Origin: Chryseobacterium aquaeductus
Lineage (GTDB): Bacteria; Bacteroidota; Bacteroidia; Flavobacteriales; Weeksellaceae
Direction of reading: 5' to 3'
Length of the DNA: 64,000 nt
Assembly (NCBI RefSeq): GCF_905175375.1
Contig: NZ_CAJIMS010000001.1
Span: 1,364,001 to 1,428,000 of the forward strand
In this document: positions 26,305 through 35,150 of the stretch, piece after piece
How the letters are laid out: the number at the start of each line of letters is the position of its first letter
Position numbering within the stretch: the first letter of the stretch is position 1
Program-made: the position numbers and the translations under genes
Notes under the pieces: model-generated
Seen by the model: only the letters and a program-made list of their open reading frames with translations
Told to the model about the DNA's origin: nothing
Database searches by the model: none

Positions 26305-26346
26305 GGCGGTAAAAAACTAAATACTAACAATTAAAAACACTAACAG

Positions 26347-27978
26347 ATGAAAAAACTCTACATGAGTGCAATTCTACTATGCACGGCTGCGGTATTTTCT
26401 GCACAAGAGGTGATATGGCAGAAAGATATTAAATCCTCCACGCAGGATTTTCTTTCGCAGGTTACTACGACAATTGATCAGCAATATCTGATTACAGGTA
26501 GCAGTATTCAGGCACGTCCCTTCGACTCCGCTCAGGGAACGCAGGGACCGGGAACACAAGGAAAACAGAATAACGGTTATGATTTTCATTTGGTGAAGCT
26601 TAATCAGCAGGGTGAGGAAGTCTGGGAAAAATATTTCTCGGGTAAAAATCATGATTTTCTTTCGGCAACGGTGGCGACTCAGGAAGGTGGTTTTTTGTTA
26701 GCAGGGACTTCATATTCCAACGCCGGTTTAGATAAAAAAGACAATTCAAAAGGCGGCAGTGACATCTGGTTGATAAGAATTAACGAGTTTGGTGATGAAA
26801 TATGGCAGAAAACTTTGGGATCAAGCTCTGACGAAGAAGCGAAAGCGGTGATTCAAACGACAGATTTCGGATTTTTTGTGGCAGGAAATGCTACCCTTTC
26901 CTTCGACTCCGCTCAGGGAACGCAGGGAACAGCGAAAGGTTATGGTTCTAAAGATGTGATTGTTTCAAAACTCGATAAAAACGGAAAAGAATTATCCCAA
27001 GTTATTTTGGGCGGAAAAGGTCTAGACGAAGTGGAAAAGATGATTCCAACGGTTGACGGCGGTGCATTGCTTGGAGTTTATTCGCGAAGTAATGTTGGCG
27101 GATCTAAGAAAACCGAAAACTTCGGAGAAGGTGACTATTATATCATTAAACTGAATAACGAAGGAAAAGTTGAGTGGGAAAAGAACTTCGGAGGCAAGGG
27201 CGATGATCATCTGCGAACGTTGGCAATGACTTCTACTGGATTTGTGGTTGGCGGAGAATCAAGATCCGAAAGATCAGGAAATAAAACAGTAGGAATTGAA
27301 GAAGGAACTGATGTATGGTTGATCTCCTTAAATGACCGTGGCGAAGAGCTTTGGCAAAAATCTTACAACTTCAAGAATCGAGATGTTTTAATGGGAATGA
27401 ACGTGATAAACGGAAAACCATCAACCGACAACCGACAACCATCAACCAAAGGCATTTTACTCGGAGGCTATACGCAGGCGGAAGGCAGAATAGAAGCGGA
27501 CGATGAGACTTTTTGGATGTTGTATTTAGATCAAAACGGCAATGAGCAGTGGAGAAAACACGTGAAAGGAGAATCCCGAAAGAAGGAAGAACGTTTGTCT
27601 GACATTAAACTCAACCGTGACGGCTCTATTATTTTGGCAGGCACGAGTGCAGAAGAACTCGGAAAGGAAAACTGGAAGATCGTGAAACTGGGTGATAAGC
27701 AGCTGGATCAGTTGATTGAAAAGCAGGATATTAAGATTTATCCGAATCCTGTTTCTGATTACTGCTATGTGGAGATTGGGTTTCCTTCGACAGGCTCAGG
27801 ACAGGCTTTTGAAGCGGAGATTACGATTTATGATATGGGCGGAAGACAGCTTCAAAGCCTGAAAACTAAGAATAAGGTAACCAAGATCAATACGCAGAAT
27901 TTGATTCAGGGTGCTTACCTGGTGACGGTGAAAACCAATGATAACAAAACTGCAAATGCTAAACTGATAAAAAAATAA
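26347..27978 (+). CDS. T9SS-exported propeller-like protein with in-frame repeat insertions
   Basis: A 543-residue secreted protein: signal peptide 1-19 (ending AVFSAQ), then about eight repeats of the kind G(Y/S)DxxLVKLNxxGEEVWxKxFG, spaced 50-60 residues, as in beta-propeller-like surface proteins. The last 80 residues (from IYPNPVSDYC at 464) are a type A T9SS sorting domain ending ANAKLIKK. Four short foreign-looking peptides interrupt loops: FDSAQGTQG at about 60 and 186, KPSTDNRQPST at about 360, and PSTGSGQAF inside the sorting domain. The first two are 29 identical bases. It is first of a four-gene operon; the next gene starts 6 nt after its stop. Confidence 0.85.
   Translation: MKKLYMSAILLCTAAVFSAQEVIWQKDIKSSTQDFLSQVTTTIDQQYLITGSSIQARPFDSAQGTQGPGTQGKQNNGYDFHLVKLNQQGEEVWEKYFSGKNHDFLSATVATQEGGFLLAGTSYSNAGLDKKDNSKGGSDIWLIRINEFGDEIWQKTLGSSSDEEAKAVIQTTDFGFFVAGNATLSFDSAQGTQGTAKGYGSKDVIVSKLDKNGKELSQVILGGKGLDEVEKMIPTVDGGALLGVYSRSNVGGSKKTENFGEGDYYIIKLNNEGKVEWEKNFGGKGDDHLRTLAMTSTGFVVGGESRSERSGNKTVGIEEGTDVWLISLNDRGEELWQKSYNFKNRDVLMGMNVINGKPSTDNRQPSTKGILLGGYTQAEGRIEADDETFWMLYLDQNGNEQWRKHVKGESRKKEERLSDIKLNRDGSIILAGTSAEELGKENWKIVKLGDKQLDQLIEKQDIKIYPNPVSDYCYVEIGFPSTGSGQAFEAEITIYDMGGRQLQSLKTKNKVTKINTQNLIQGAYLVTVKTNDNKTANAKLIKK
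26519..26547 (+). repeat. In-frame repeat insertion, copy 1
   Basis: Begins CCTTCGACTCCGCTCAGGG and continues to 26547; identical over 29 nt to 26900-26928. Translated as FDSAQGTQG between propeller repeats. Confidence 0.85.
26900..26928 (+). repeat. In-frame repeat insertion, copy 2
   Basis: Identical to 26519-26547 over 29 nt and read in the same frame (FDSAQGTQG), 381 nt downstream, again between two propeller repeats. Confidence 0.85.
27417..27449 (+). repeat. Short tandem CAACC/GACAACC repeat in the coding sequence
   Basis: ACCATCAACCGACAACCGAC followed by a further AACCATCAACC; two outer ATCAACC units and two inner CGACAACC units. It is read in frame as PSTDNRQPST in the middle of a propeller loop. 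Confidence 0.6.
27784..27807 (+). repeat. Related insertion read in another frame
   Basis: CCTTCGACAGGCTCAGGACA and the next four bases share the CCTTCGAC-nnGCTCAGG core with the copies at 26519 and 26900, but here the frame is CCT TCG ACA, giving PSTGSGQA. It splits the T9SS sorting domain between VEIGF and FEAEITIYD. Confidence 0.7.
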
Positions 27979-27984
27979 AACACG

Positions 27985-30900
27985 ATGAAAAAAATAAATT
28001 TTCTTTTAACACTATTTATTGTTTCCTCACTTTCGTCACAACAAACTGCTGTTGCTCCGGAAAATAGGATTGAAAATGTTTTAAAAGTGGCACCACCTGA
28101 ATACACAAATATCTTACGTTACGATAAAATTCCAGATATTGGTTTTGCAGGTGGAACAGATATTTCAGTACCTATTTATGAAATTGATTTAGGTTTTAAA
28201 ATACCTATTAATCTTTCATATAATACGAAAGGATTCAAATTGTCAGATGTTCCTGCTAATACAGGCTTAGGTTGGAACTTAACAGGAAATGGAATTATAA
28301 ATCTTGAAGTAAATGATATTGATGATTTTACAAAAGATTTTCAGGTGATGCAGTACGATTTTTCATCTTTTGAACCCGATCCACCAAATGAGTGTTTAGT
28401 GAGAATAGGAAGCTTGGCTTCAGGATATGTTCCATATTATCCTTCAGGATCAGTTCAAGATTTAAAAACAGATTCTGCTCCAGATTATTATTCAATAAAC
28501 GCTCCTGGTCTTAAAACAAAATTTTATTTAAAAAAAGACATATCAAATTGTCCATCTGATGCATGTACATACGATAAATATAAATATCATATTAAATTTT
28601 TAGATTTTGGAGCTTATAAAACAGAACCTGTAATAAGAGAACAATTCTCTTTTGCTCCACTCAGTAACCCGAATATTGCTTATTACGAAACTTATTTAGA
28701 AATTAAAAAATTTGTAATATATAATGATAAAGGCTATAAGTATACTTTCTCTGATTTCTCCGGACAATTTTCATCTTTTACCAATGTCAGTCTTAATAGT
28801 TATTGGATGCCAGGTAACTCTCCTGGATCTGGGGATGTTAATATGTGGTATTTGACTTCAATAGAAACTCCAGAAAACCAAAAAATTGAATATATTTATG
28901 AAGAATATACAAACGATTACCAATACCTTTATAAAAATTTAGTGTCTGCTCAACAGCATGATTTTGGTTACAATTTCGATCTACCGACATACACTGAAAT
29001 TGCGGAAACTGAAAAAGGTTTACATTTAGGGTATTCTTCTGGAGATTTTTTTTATCGTACAAGACATCTTGGGAGTAAACGGTTGAAAAAAATTATTTTC
29101 CCAAAAGGAAAAATTGATTTTTATTATAATAATTCTAGACAAGACTATCCAGGACATACGTTAGATAAAATAGTAGTGAAAGACCTGCAGGAAAAGATTA
29201 TTAAAGATTACACCTTACAATACTCCTATTTTTTACCAAAAGATACAAACTGTACGGATAATTATGATTGCCTTAGACTTAGATTAGATAAAATTACAGA
29301 ATTAGGTGTTGGTGCACATCAGTTTAAATATGGTGAAAATAATGGAAATAATCAATTACCGAGAAGAAGTTCTTCAAAAATCGATTTTTTAGGGTTTTAC
29401 AATAATAATTCTTCTAATTATTTCAATGGATCTACTAATCAAATTCCTATAGGGAAATATTACTTTTATCCAGATGCAGTGGGAGACAAAATATTTCCGT
29501 TTAAGATTAATGAAAGTTATACAGAGTACGTTTCTGGAAATACGGATAGAACATCTAACAATTTTTCTTTGAAAGCCTTAATGACAGGAGTTATATTCCC
29601 TACGGGAGGAATCTCTGAGATTGAATATGAAAATGATAAATTTCGTTATCTAAATAACGATTACCTGCTGGGTAGTTCAAGGATAAAGAGTTTGACATTA
29701 AAGGATGTTAATAGTAATGTAGTTAAAAAAATTAATTATGAATATACCAACGATAATGGAATATCATCAGGACAAATTTCAGACATTACACTAGGAACAT
29801 CCTATCCCGTAAGATATTCAACAACTAATACCCATTTTGTATTGGGACTGGAACCATCAATATCATATAATCTTGATTCTTATGTAGGTTATTCAAGATT
29901 AACGCAATCAGAGCTTGGGAAAGGTAAAATTGTAAAAAGTTATACTAATTATAATGATTTTCCAAATATACGCCCAATTTTAGCACCTAATATATACTAC
30001 GGTTCAAATAGTAATTTCGCATTAACAGACAACGAAAAAAATGCTCTCAAAATTTTTAAAGTACCTAATAAAAACATTGAAAATAACAGTGATTTTAGGG
30101 GGCGTTTATTAAGCGAGTATTTTTACAAAGAAGGTAATAATAGTCCTATAAAGTATAGTCTTTATCAATATGATAATAGAGCATCAAATTTACTAAATAT
30201 TGACAATTATCATTTATTTAAGACAAATGCCTCAATGACCACAATTTTTAATACTTATGTGTTCAGATATTTATCTACTGTTAGAAGAAAAGAGAGTTTA
30301 CTGAGTAAAAAGACAGAAGTAAATAATTTTAATGGGGCGGAAGTTTCTCAAATATTTGATTACGAATATCTAAACAATAGTAATATTACCAAAAGCATAA
30401 CATCCACGCAAAGTAATGGCAATGTGAATGTCACAAAATATTTATATTCAACAGATAAAAATAATGTGAAATTAAATGATAGGAATATGGTAGGTATTCC
30501 ATTGGAAACAGAGATTTTGAAAAACGGAAAAACTATCGGCAAGACAGAAATCAAATATGATAATCCTGCAAATTTATTGCCTACCTCAATATTATCTTTT
30601 GATAATCAAAGCAACACATTATCTACCGAGGTAACTTATGATCTGTATGATAATAAAGGAAATTTGTTGCAATATACTACCAAAGAAGGTCTTCCAACCA
30701 CTTTTATTTGGGGATATAACCAAACAAAGCCAATAGCGAAAATAGAAGGAGCAACCTATGCACAGGTAATGAGTGCTTTAGGATTAGCATCAGGGTCACA
30801 AGACTATCTAAGTAGTCAAATTTATATCAAGTCAAATGCTGACATTGATCAATCAACTGAAGAGGATTTGATCGCAGAACTTGACGTTTTCAGGAAAAAG

Positions 30901-31602
30901 AGTACTCTAGCTAATTATCAGATAAGCACGTATACATACAATCCTTTAATAGGAGTTACCACCATTACTCCGCCATCAGGAATAAGGTCATTGTACAAAT
31001 ATGATCCTGCAAACAGACTTGAAAGCATTGTTGATCTTAACGGTAAAATAGTAAAAGATTATACATACAATTATTCCCCAACAAAATATTACAATACGGC
31101 AAAAAGCCAATTGTTCAATAAAAACTGTAACGGTACAGGATTAGGAAGTTTATACAATTATACTGTTCAGGCAGGTACTTACACATCATCTGTAAGCCAA
31201 GCAGATGCAGATCAACAAGCTCAGGATGATATCAATGCTAATGGTCAGAATTTAGCAAATAGTGTTGGAACTTGTACGCCAATTTCTTGCAGTCTCTCTT
31301 TTAACTATTCACTAGGTATTAGTGGTGGTGGAAGTGTATCTGTTACTCCTAATTCTTATTACAAGGTCTCTTTCGGTTTTTCTTCCGGATCCAACTCTAT
31401 GAATTTACCTTGGACGACGACTGGTGTCAAGATTGCAACAATTGGTGGTACTTGTAAACCAATTACTGATTATTCCTCATACAATGGACAGGTATATTTC
31501 ACAATTAAAGCTAATGGTGATATTATTTTAAAACGACATACTGGAACTTCTACCCCAAACAATACATCATATAATTACGAATTATTCTTTCCATTAAACT
31601 AA
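27985..31602 (+). CDS. Large YD/RHS-like secreted protein with DUF5977 domain
   Basis: A 1205-residue exported protein. Signal peptide about 1-19 (FIVSSLSSQQ). The N-terminal TDISVPIYEI...IPINLSYNTKGFKLSD and GLGWNLTGNGIINLEV is the opening typical of large Bacteroidota proteins that accompany RHS genes. YD-like repeats appear from about 880 (VTYDLYDNKGNLLQYTTKEG, SLYKYDPANRLESIVDLNGK). At about 1037-1098 lies a DUF5977 domain (NKNC, YTVQAGTYTSSVSQADADQQ, ANGQNLAN). The C-terminal 110 residues have two Cys and look like a small beta domain. No T9SS tail. Base composition is more AT-rich than in the flanking genes. It lies 6 nt after the T9SS protein gene and 7 nt before the RHS gene. Confidence 0.8.
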   Translation: MKKINFLLTLFIVSSLSSQQTAVAPENRIENVLKVAPPEYTNILRYDKIPDIGFAGGTDISVPIYEIDLGFKIPINLSYNTKGFKLSDVPANTGLGWNLTGNGIINLEVNDIDDFTKDFQVMQYDFSSFEPDPPNECLVRIGSLASGYVPYYPSGSVQDLKTDSAPDYYSINAPGLKTKFYLKKDISNCPSDACTYDKYKYHIKFLDFGAYKTEPVIREQFSFAPLSNPNIAYYETYLEIKKFVIYNDKGYKYTFSDFSGQFSSFTNVSLNSYWMPGNSPGSGDVNMWYLTSIETPENQKIEYIYEEYTNDYQYLYKNLVSAQQHDFGYNFDLPTYTEIAETEKGLHLGYSSGDFFYRTRHLGSKRLKKIIFPKGKIDFYYNNSRQDYPGHTLDKIVVKDLQEKIIKDYTLQYSYFLPKDTNCTDNYDCLRLRLDKITELGVGAHQFKYGENNGNNQLPRRSSSKIDFLGFYNNNSSNYFNGSTNQIPIGKYYFYPDAVGDKIFPFKINESYTEYVSGNTDRTSNNFSLKALMTGVIFPTGGISEIEYENDKFRYLNNDYLLGSSRIKSLTLKDVNSNVVKKINYEYTNDNGISSGQISDITLGTSYPVRYSTTNTHFVLGLEPSISYNLDSYVGYSRLTQSELGKGKIVKSYTNYNDFPNIRPILAPNIYYGSNSNFALTDNEKNALKIFKVPNKNIENNSDFRGRLLSEYFYKEGNNSPIKYSLYQYDNRASNLLNIDNYHLFKTNASMTTIFNTYVFRYLSTVRRKESLLSKKTEVNNFNGAEVSQIFDYEYLNNSNITKSITSTQSNGNVNVTKYLYSTDKNNVKLNDRNMVGIPLETEILKNGKTIGKTEIKYDNPANLLPTSILSFDNQSNTLSTEVTYDLYDNKGNLLQYTTKEGLPTTFIWGYNQTKPIAKIEGATYAQVMSALGLASGSQDYLSSQIYIKSNADIDQSTEEDLIAELDVFRKKSTLANYQISTYTYNPLIGVTTITPPSGIRSLYKYDPANRLESIVDLNGKIVKDYTYNYSPTKYYNTAKSQLFNKNCNGTGLGSLYNYTVQAGTYTSSVSQADADQQAQDDINANGQNLANSVGTCTPISCSLSFNYSLGISGGGSVSVTPNSYYKVSFGFSSGSNSMNLPWTTTGVKIATIGGTCKPITDYSSYNGQVYFTIKANGDIILKRHTGTSTPNNTSYNYELFFPLN

Positions 31603-31609
31603 CACAATC

Positions 31610-34600
31610 ATGAAAAAAATATTAATCCCGATCAGTATGCTGTTTGTAGCGGGTCTTTACCATGCACAGGCAACCAATACAGAAAACTATGTACAGACCA
31701 GAGTGTATCTTGAGCCTGTTACAGCAAGCAGTTCAACTGCAAAACAAGCCCAAACCGTACAATATTTCGACGGTTTGGGCAGACCAAAACAGGTCGTGAA
31801 CGTAAAAGCATCGCCTCTTGGAAAAGATGTTGTCAGCCACATTGAATATGACGGTTTTGGAAGGCAGGTGAAAGATTTCCTTCCCATTCCGCAATCCGGA
31901 ACGCTGAATGGTGCTATTGTTCCCAATCCGCTTGCGAATGCAACACAGCCAACGATCTACGGTTCGGAGAAAATATATTCCGAAAAGATTCTCGAAAACT
32001 CACCTTTAGACCGAGTTTTCGAGCAGAAACAAGTGGGAAATGCGTGGAGCAACAAACCCGTAAAGTTTGAATATGATGCCAACAGCGTTGCAGATGCTGT
32101 TAAAAAATATACCACAACGACTACTTGGGTAAGCGGAGCTACAAATTCTGTTCTCACACAGACTGCTAATTACGGATTGGCACAACTTTACAAAAACACC
32201 GTGATTGATGAAGACGGGAACAAAACCATAGAGTTCAAAAACGGAGAAGGGCAGACAGTACTCGTAAGAAAGATGTTGGATGGTACAAACAGCGCAGATA
32301 CTTATTATGTTTACAACGAATACAATCAATTGGCATTTGTAATTCCGCCTTTGGCGGTTGCGTCTAATAATGTTAACATCACAACGCTCAACAACCTCTG
32401 CTACCAATATAAATATGATGGCAGAAATCGTTTGGTAGAAAAGAAGCTTCCCGGAAAAGGATGGGAATATATGGTGTATGATAAACAGGATCGTTTGGTG
32501 GCAACACAAGATGCCAATCTTGCATCGAACGGACAATGGCTTTTTACCAAATATGACAAATTTGGAAGGGTAATCTATACCGGATTGGCAGAATTGGGAA
32601 GCCGAAACTCAGCACAGACAAATCTTGATAACCTTTCAGGAACAGCTGCGCCTAACAACGAAGCCAAAAGCACATCTTCGTTCAACCACAGTGGGATGGA
32701 TATTTACTATAGCAATTCGGCATTTCCCACGAATATTATAAAAATTCTGTCCGTCAATTACTACGACACCTATCCCACAGGAAGTCCGGCAATTCCTACC
32801 CAAGTTTTGGGGCAGAATGTTTTACCGCAAGATGCCCAAAATTCCAACATCAGTACCAAAAGTTTACCTGTAGCTTCGTATGTGAAAAACATAGAAGATG
32901 ATAACTGGACGAAAAACTACACTTGGTATGATACCAAAGGAAGGGCGATCGGTTCGCACAGCATCAATCATTTGGGAGGATTTACCAAAACGGAATCTGA
33001 GCTGGATTTCGCAGGGGTAGTGAAGAAAACAAATACTTACCACAGCAGAAGTTCTCAAAGTACTGAGGTTACCGTAAAAGAGAATTTTACTTATGACCCA
33101 CAAAATAGGTTAGTCACGCATACCCATCAGGTTAACGGCAATCCTGTAGAAATTTTAGCTGAAAACACATACAACGAGCTCGGACAATTAATATACAAAA
33201 ACATAGGAGGCGGTCTGCAAAGTGCAGAATATGACTACAACATCCGTGGATGGATGACGGGAATCAATAAAAACAATCTATCTCCAAACGGAATGGGAAG
33301 TAAATTATTTGCGTATGACATCCGGTACGAAAACCCTACAGAATCAGGTATTTCCCATACCAAATTTAATGGGAATATCTCTGAGGTTAACTGGATGGTG
33401 AGTAGCAACCAAACCCACAAAAGATATGTTTACAATTATGATAAACTAAACCGTCTTACGGCAGCTATATTCCTTAATCCTAACTCTACCACGCCACTCA
33501 ATCACATGAATGACGAGATTGTGGATTATGATTTAAACGGGAATATTACTTATCTTATGAGAAATGCAGCTCCATTCGCTGGTACTACTCCCGATATGAT
33601 CGACGATCTAATCTACACTTACAACGGAAACCAACTCTTACAAATACAGGATGATAGCAACAACCCTACGGGCTATGAAGGCGGCGGAGGATGGATTGAT
33701 TATGATGCCAACGGAAATATGCTCAATATGCCGGATAAGCAAATTAATCAGATCGGTTATAATTTTCTAAATCTTCCTAACGCACTAAAAATTGAAGACT
33801 CTAAGAAAAAACTTTTTCATCTTTATCGTGCAGACGGTTCTAAGCTTAAAAAGATATTTAACTATTTGAAGGATGATGGCAATAACTTTACCACCGTTAC
33901 AGAATACTTAGACGGTTTTCAGTACCTTACGACAATGGGTACCAAGCCCAACGACATAGATCCTATGGAATTTGCCTACGAGCAGGAAGCATTCCTTGAG
34001 CAGATATTGGAGGAAAAACCCACGACAGCACTTCAGTTTTTTCCTACTGCAGAAGGATTTTATGATTATGAAAATAATCAGTATATTTACCAGTATAAGG
34101 ATCATTTGGGGAATGCTCGTGTAAGCTACAAAAAAGGTGTAAACGGTTTAGCGGAAATCACTGATCAGAATGACTATTATCCTTTCGGGATGAATATTCC
34201 GAGGGAAGAAAAGGCGATATTTGGGGTAGCAAGCTTGTACAATTATAAGTACAACGGGAAGGAGTTGCAGGAGACCGGGATGTACGACTTTGGTGCGAGA
34301 TTCTACATGCCGGATATTGGGAGATGGGGAGTCGTGGATCCAGCGGCTGAATTAGGCAGAAGATGGTCACCTTACACTTATGCTTTTGATAATCCTGTAA
34401 TGTTTATTGATCCAGACGGAATGTGGCCTTGGCCAACTTGGAGCCAAGTTAAAAGTTTTGGAAGAGGAGCTTGGAATACAACAGTAGGAATGGTTAAAGG
34501 TTTGGCTACTTCCAATGGAATATCCGGAGTAATGCAAGGAGGTAGAGAATTTAAAAAAGTTTACAATGCTTATCAAACAGGAGGAGCAAAAGCAGCAGTC

Positions 34601-35146
34601 AAACAATATGGGAAATCTCTATATGAAACAAGTGGAGCAAAAGCCATTGTTCAAACCGCAAAAGGTGTAGCAAAAGGAGACGCAGAATCCATAGGCTCTG
34701 CAACTGTTATGGTAGCTGCTGCAGTAATTACTCGTAAAGCAGCAGGAGGAAAAGCAGGAAAAGCAGCACCTGCTGCTGAAGCAGAAACCACAACCTTACA
34801 TAGAGGAGTAAATAGTACTAGTCCTGCATATAGCCAAGCCGTTGAAGGAACAGCAACTCCTAGAGGAGGAAATGCCACGCCATTAGAGCATAATACAGTT
34901 ACTACTGAAAGTAATTATACATCATGGACTACTAATGCATCTGTTGCAGAAAACTTTGCTTTGAGAACTAGTGGTGAAGGAGTTGTTTTAACTGCTGATA
35001 TACCTAATAGTCAATTAGTTCAAAGTCCCAATTTAAAATCAGTTAATTTGGTGCAATCTCCAGGAACAATTGTAAGTGAATCTGAAACTTTAGTGAAAGG
35101 TCCTGTTACAGGTGCAGATGTAAAAAAAGTAAACTTAGAAAGATAA
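31610..35146 (+). CDS. DUF6443/RHS polymorphic toxin with predicted ADP-ribosyltransferase tip
   Basis: A 1178-residue exported protein. The signal peptide (about 1-20) is followed by DUF6443 (VQYFDGLGRPKQVVNVKASP, IEYDGFGRQVKDFLPIP). YD repeats fill the middle (YKYDGRNRLVEKKLPGKGWE, YVYNYDKLNRLTAAIF). The RHS core runs about 855-937 (DYYPFGM, GMYDFGARFYMPDIGRWGVV), ending at the DPDG boundary. Then comes an Ala/Gly/Lys-rich linker (938-1059) and a C-terminal domain (1060-1178). That domain has the order LHRG (Arg1065), YTSWTT (1103-1108) and SESE (Glu1157, Glu1159), the R / S-T-S-like / E-x-E triad of ADP-ribosyltransferases. Target and toxicity are inferred. The next gene, 4 nt away, would encode immunity. 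Confidence 0.85.
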   Translation: MKKILIPISMLFVAGLYHAQATNTENYVQTRVYLEPVTASSSTAKQAQTVQYFDGLGRPKQVVNVKASPLGKDVVSHIEYDGFGRQVKDFLPIPQSGTLNGAIVPNPLANATQPTIYGSEKIYSEKILENSPLDRVFEQKQVGNAWSNKPVKFEYDANSVADAVKKYTTTTTWVSGATNSVLTQTANYGLAQLYKNTVIDEDGNKTIEFKNGEGQTVLVRKMLDGTNSADTYYVYNEYNQLAFVIPPLAVASNNVNITTLNNLCYQYKYDGRNRLVEKKLPGKGWEYMVYDKQDRLVATQDANLASNGQWLFTKYDKFGRVIYTGLAELGSRNSAQTNLDNLSGTAAPNNEAKSTSSFNHSGMDIYYSNSAFPTNIIKILSVNYYDTYPTGSPAIPTQVLGQNVLPQDAQNSNISTKSLPVASYVKNIEDDNWTKNYTWYDTKGRAIGSHSINHLGGFTKTESELDFAGVVKKTNTYHSRSSQSTEVTVKENFTYDPQNRLVTHTHQVNGNPVEILAENTYNELGQLIYKNIGGGLQSAEYDYNIRGWMTGINKNNLSPNGMGSKLFAYDIRYENPTESGISHTKFNGNISEVNWMVSSNQTHKRYVYNYDKLNRLTAAIFLNPNSTTPLNHMNDEIVDYDLNGNITYLMRNAAPFAGTTPDMIDDLIYTYNGNQLLQIQDDSNNPTGYEGGGGWIDYDANGNMLNMPDKQINQIGYNFLNLPNALKIEDSKKKLFHLYRADGSKLKKIFNYLKDDGNNFTTVTEYLDGFQYLTTMGTKPNDIDPMEFAYEQEAFLEQILEEKPTTALQFFPTAEGFYDYENNQYIYQYKDHLGNARVSYKKGVNGLAEITDQNDYYPFGMNIPREEKAIFGVASLYNYKYNGKELQETGMYDFGARFYMPDIGRWGVVDPAAELGRRWSPYTYAFDNPVMFIDPDGMWPWPTWSQVKSFGRGAWNTTVGMVKGLATSNGISGVMQGGREFKKVYNAYQTGGAKAAVKQYGKSLYETSGAKAIVQTAKGVAKGDAESIGSATVMVAAAVITRKAAGGKAGKAAPAAEAETTTLHRGVNSTSPAYSQAVEGTATPRGGNATPLEHNTVTTESNYTSWTTNASVAENFALRTSGEGVVLTADIPNSQLVQSPNLKSVNLVQSPGTIVSESETLVKGPVTGADVKKVNLER

Positions 35147-35150
35147 AATT

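Larger units (their letters stand above)
25659..26346. other. 688-nt intergenic region before the accessory operon
   Basis: Between divergent genes. It contains an isolated perfect 10-bp hairpin at 25806-25830 with A and T tracts on both sides and, near its right end, a TATTTTTG box at 26297-26304 that is a plausible -7 element for the operon at 26347. The open reading frame at 25715-26005 is not protein-like. The remaining about 450 nt shows nothing I can name. Confidence 0.6.

Noticed and set aside
26519..27449. Possible CRISPR-like repeats in the T9SS gene
   Set aside because: Only two copies at 381-nt distance, in frame within a protein, with no regular spacers and no cas genes.
27985..31602. 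Full RHS toxin reading of the 1205-residue protein
   Set aside because: It lacks the RHS core signature (DPxGxx after GARFY) and ends in DUF5977 plus a beta domain; only the next gene has the core and a toxin-like tip.
32006..32536. Antisense frame of 176 codons inside the RHS gene
   Set aside because: Shadow of the RHS frame; Cys/Ile/Val-rich with no domain pattern and no start context.
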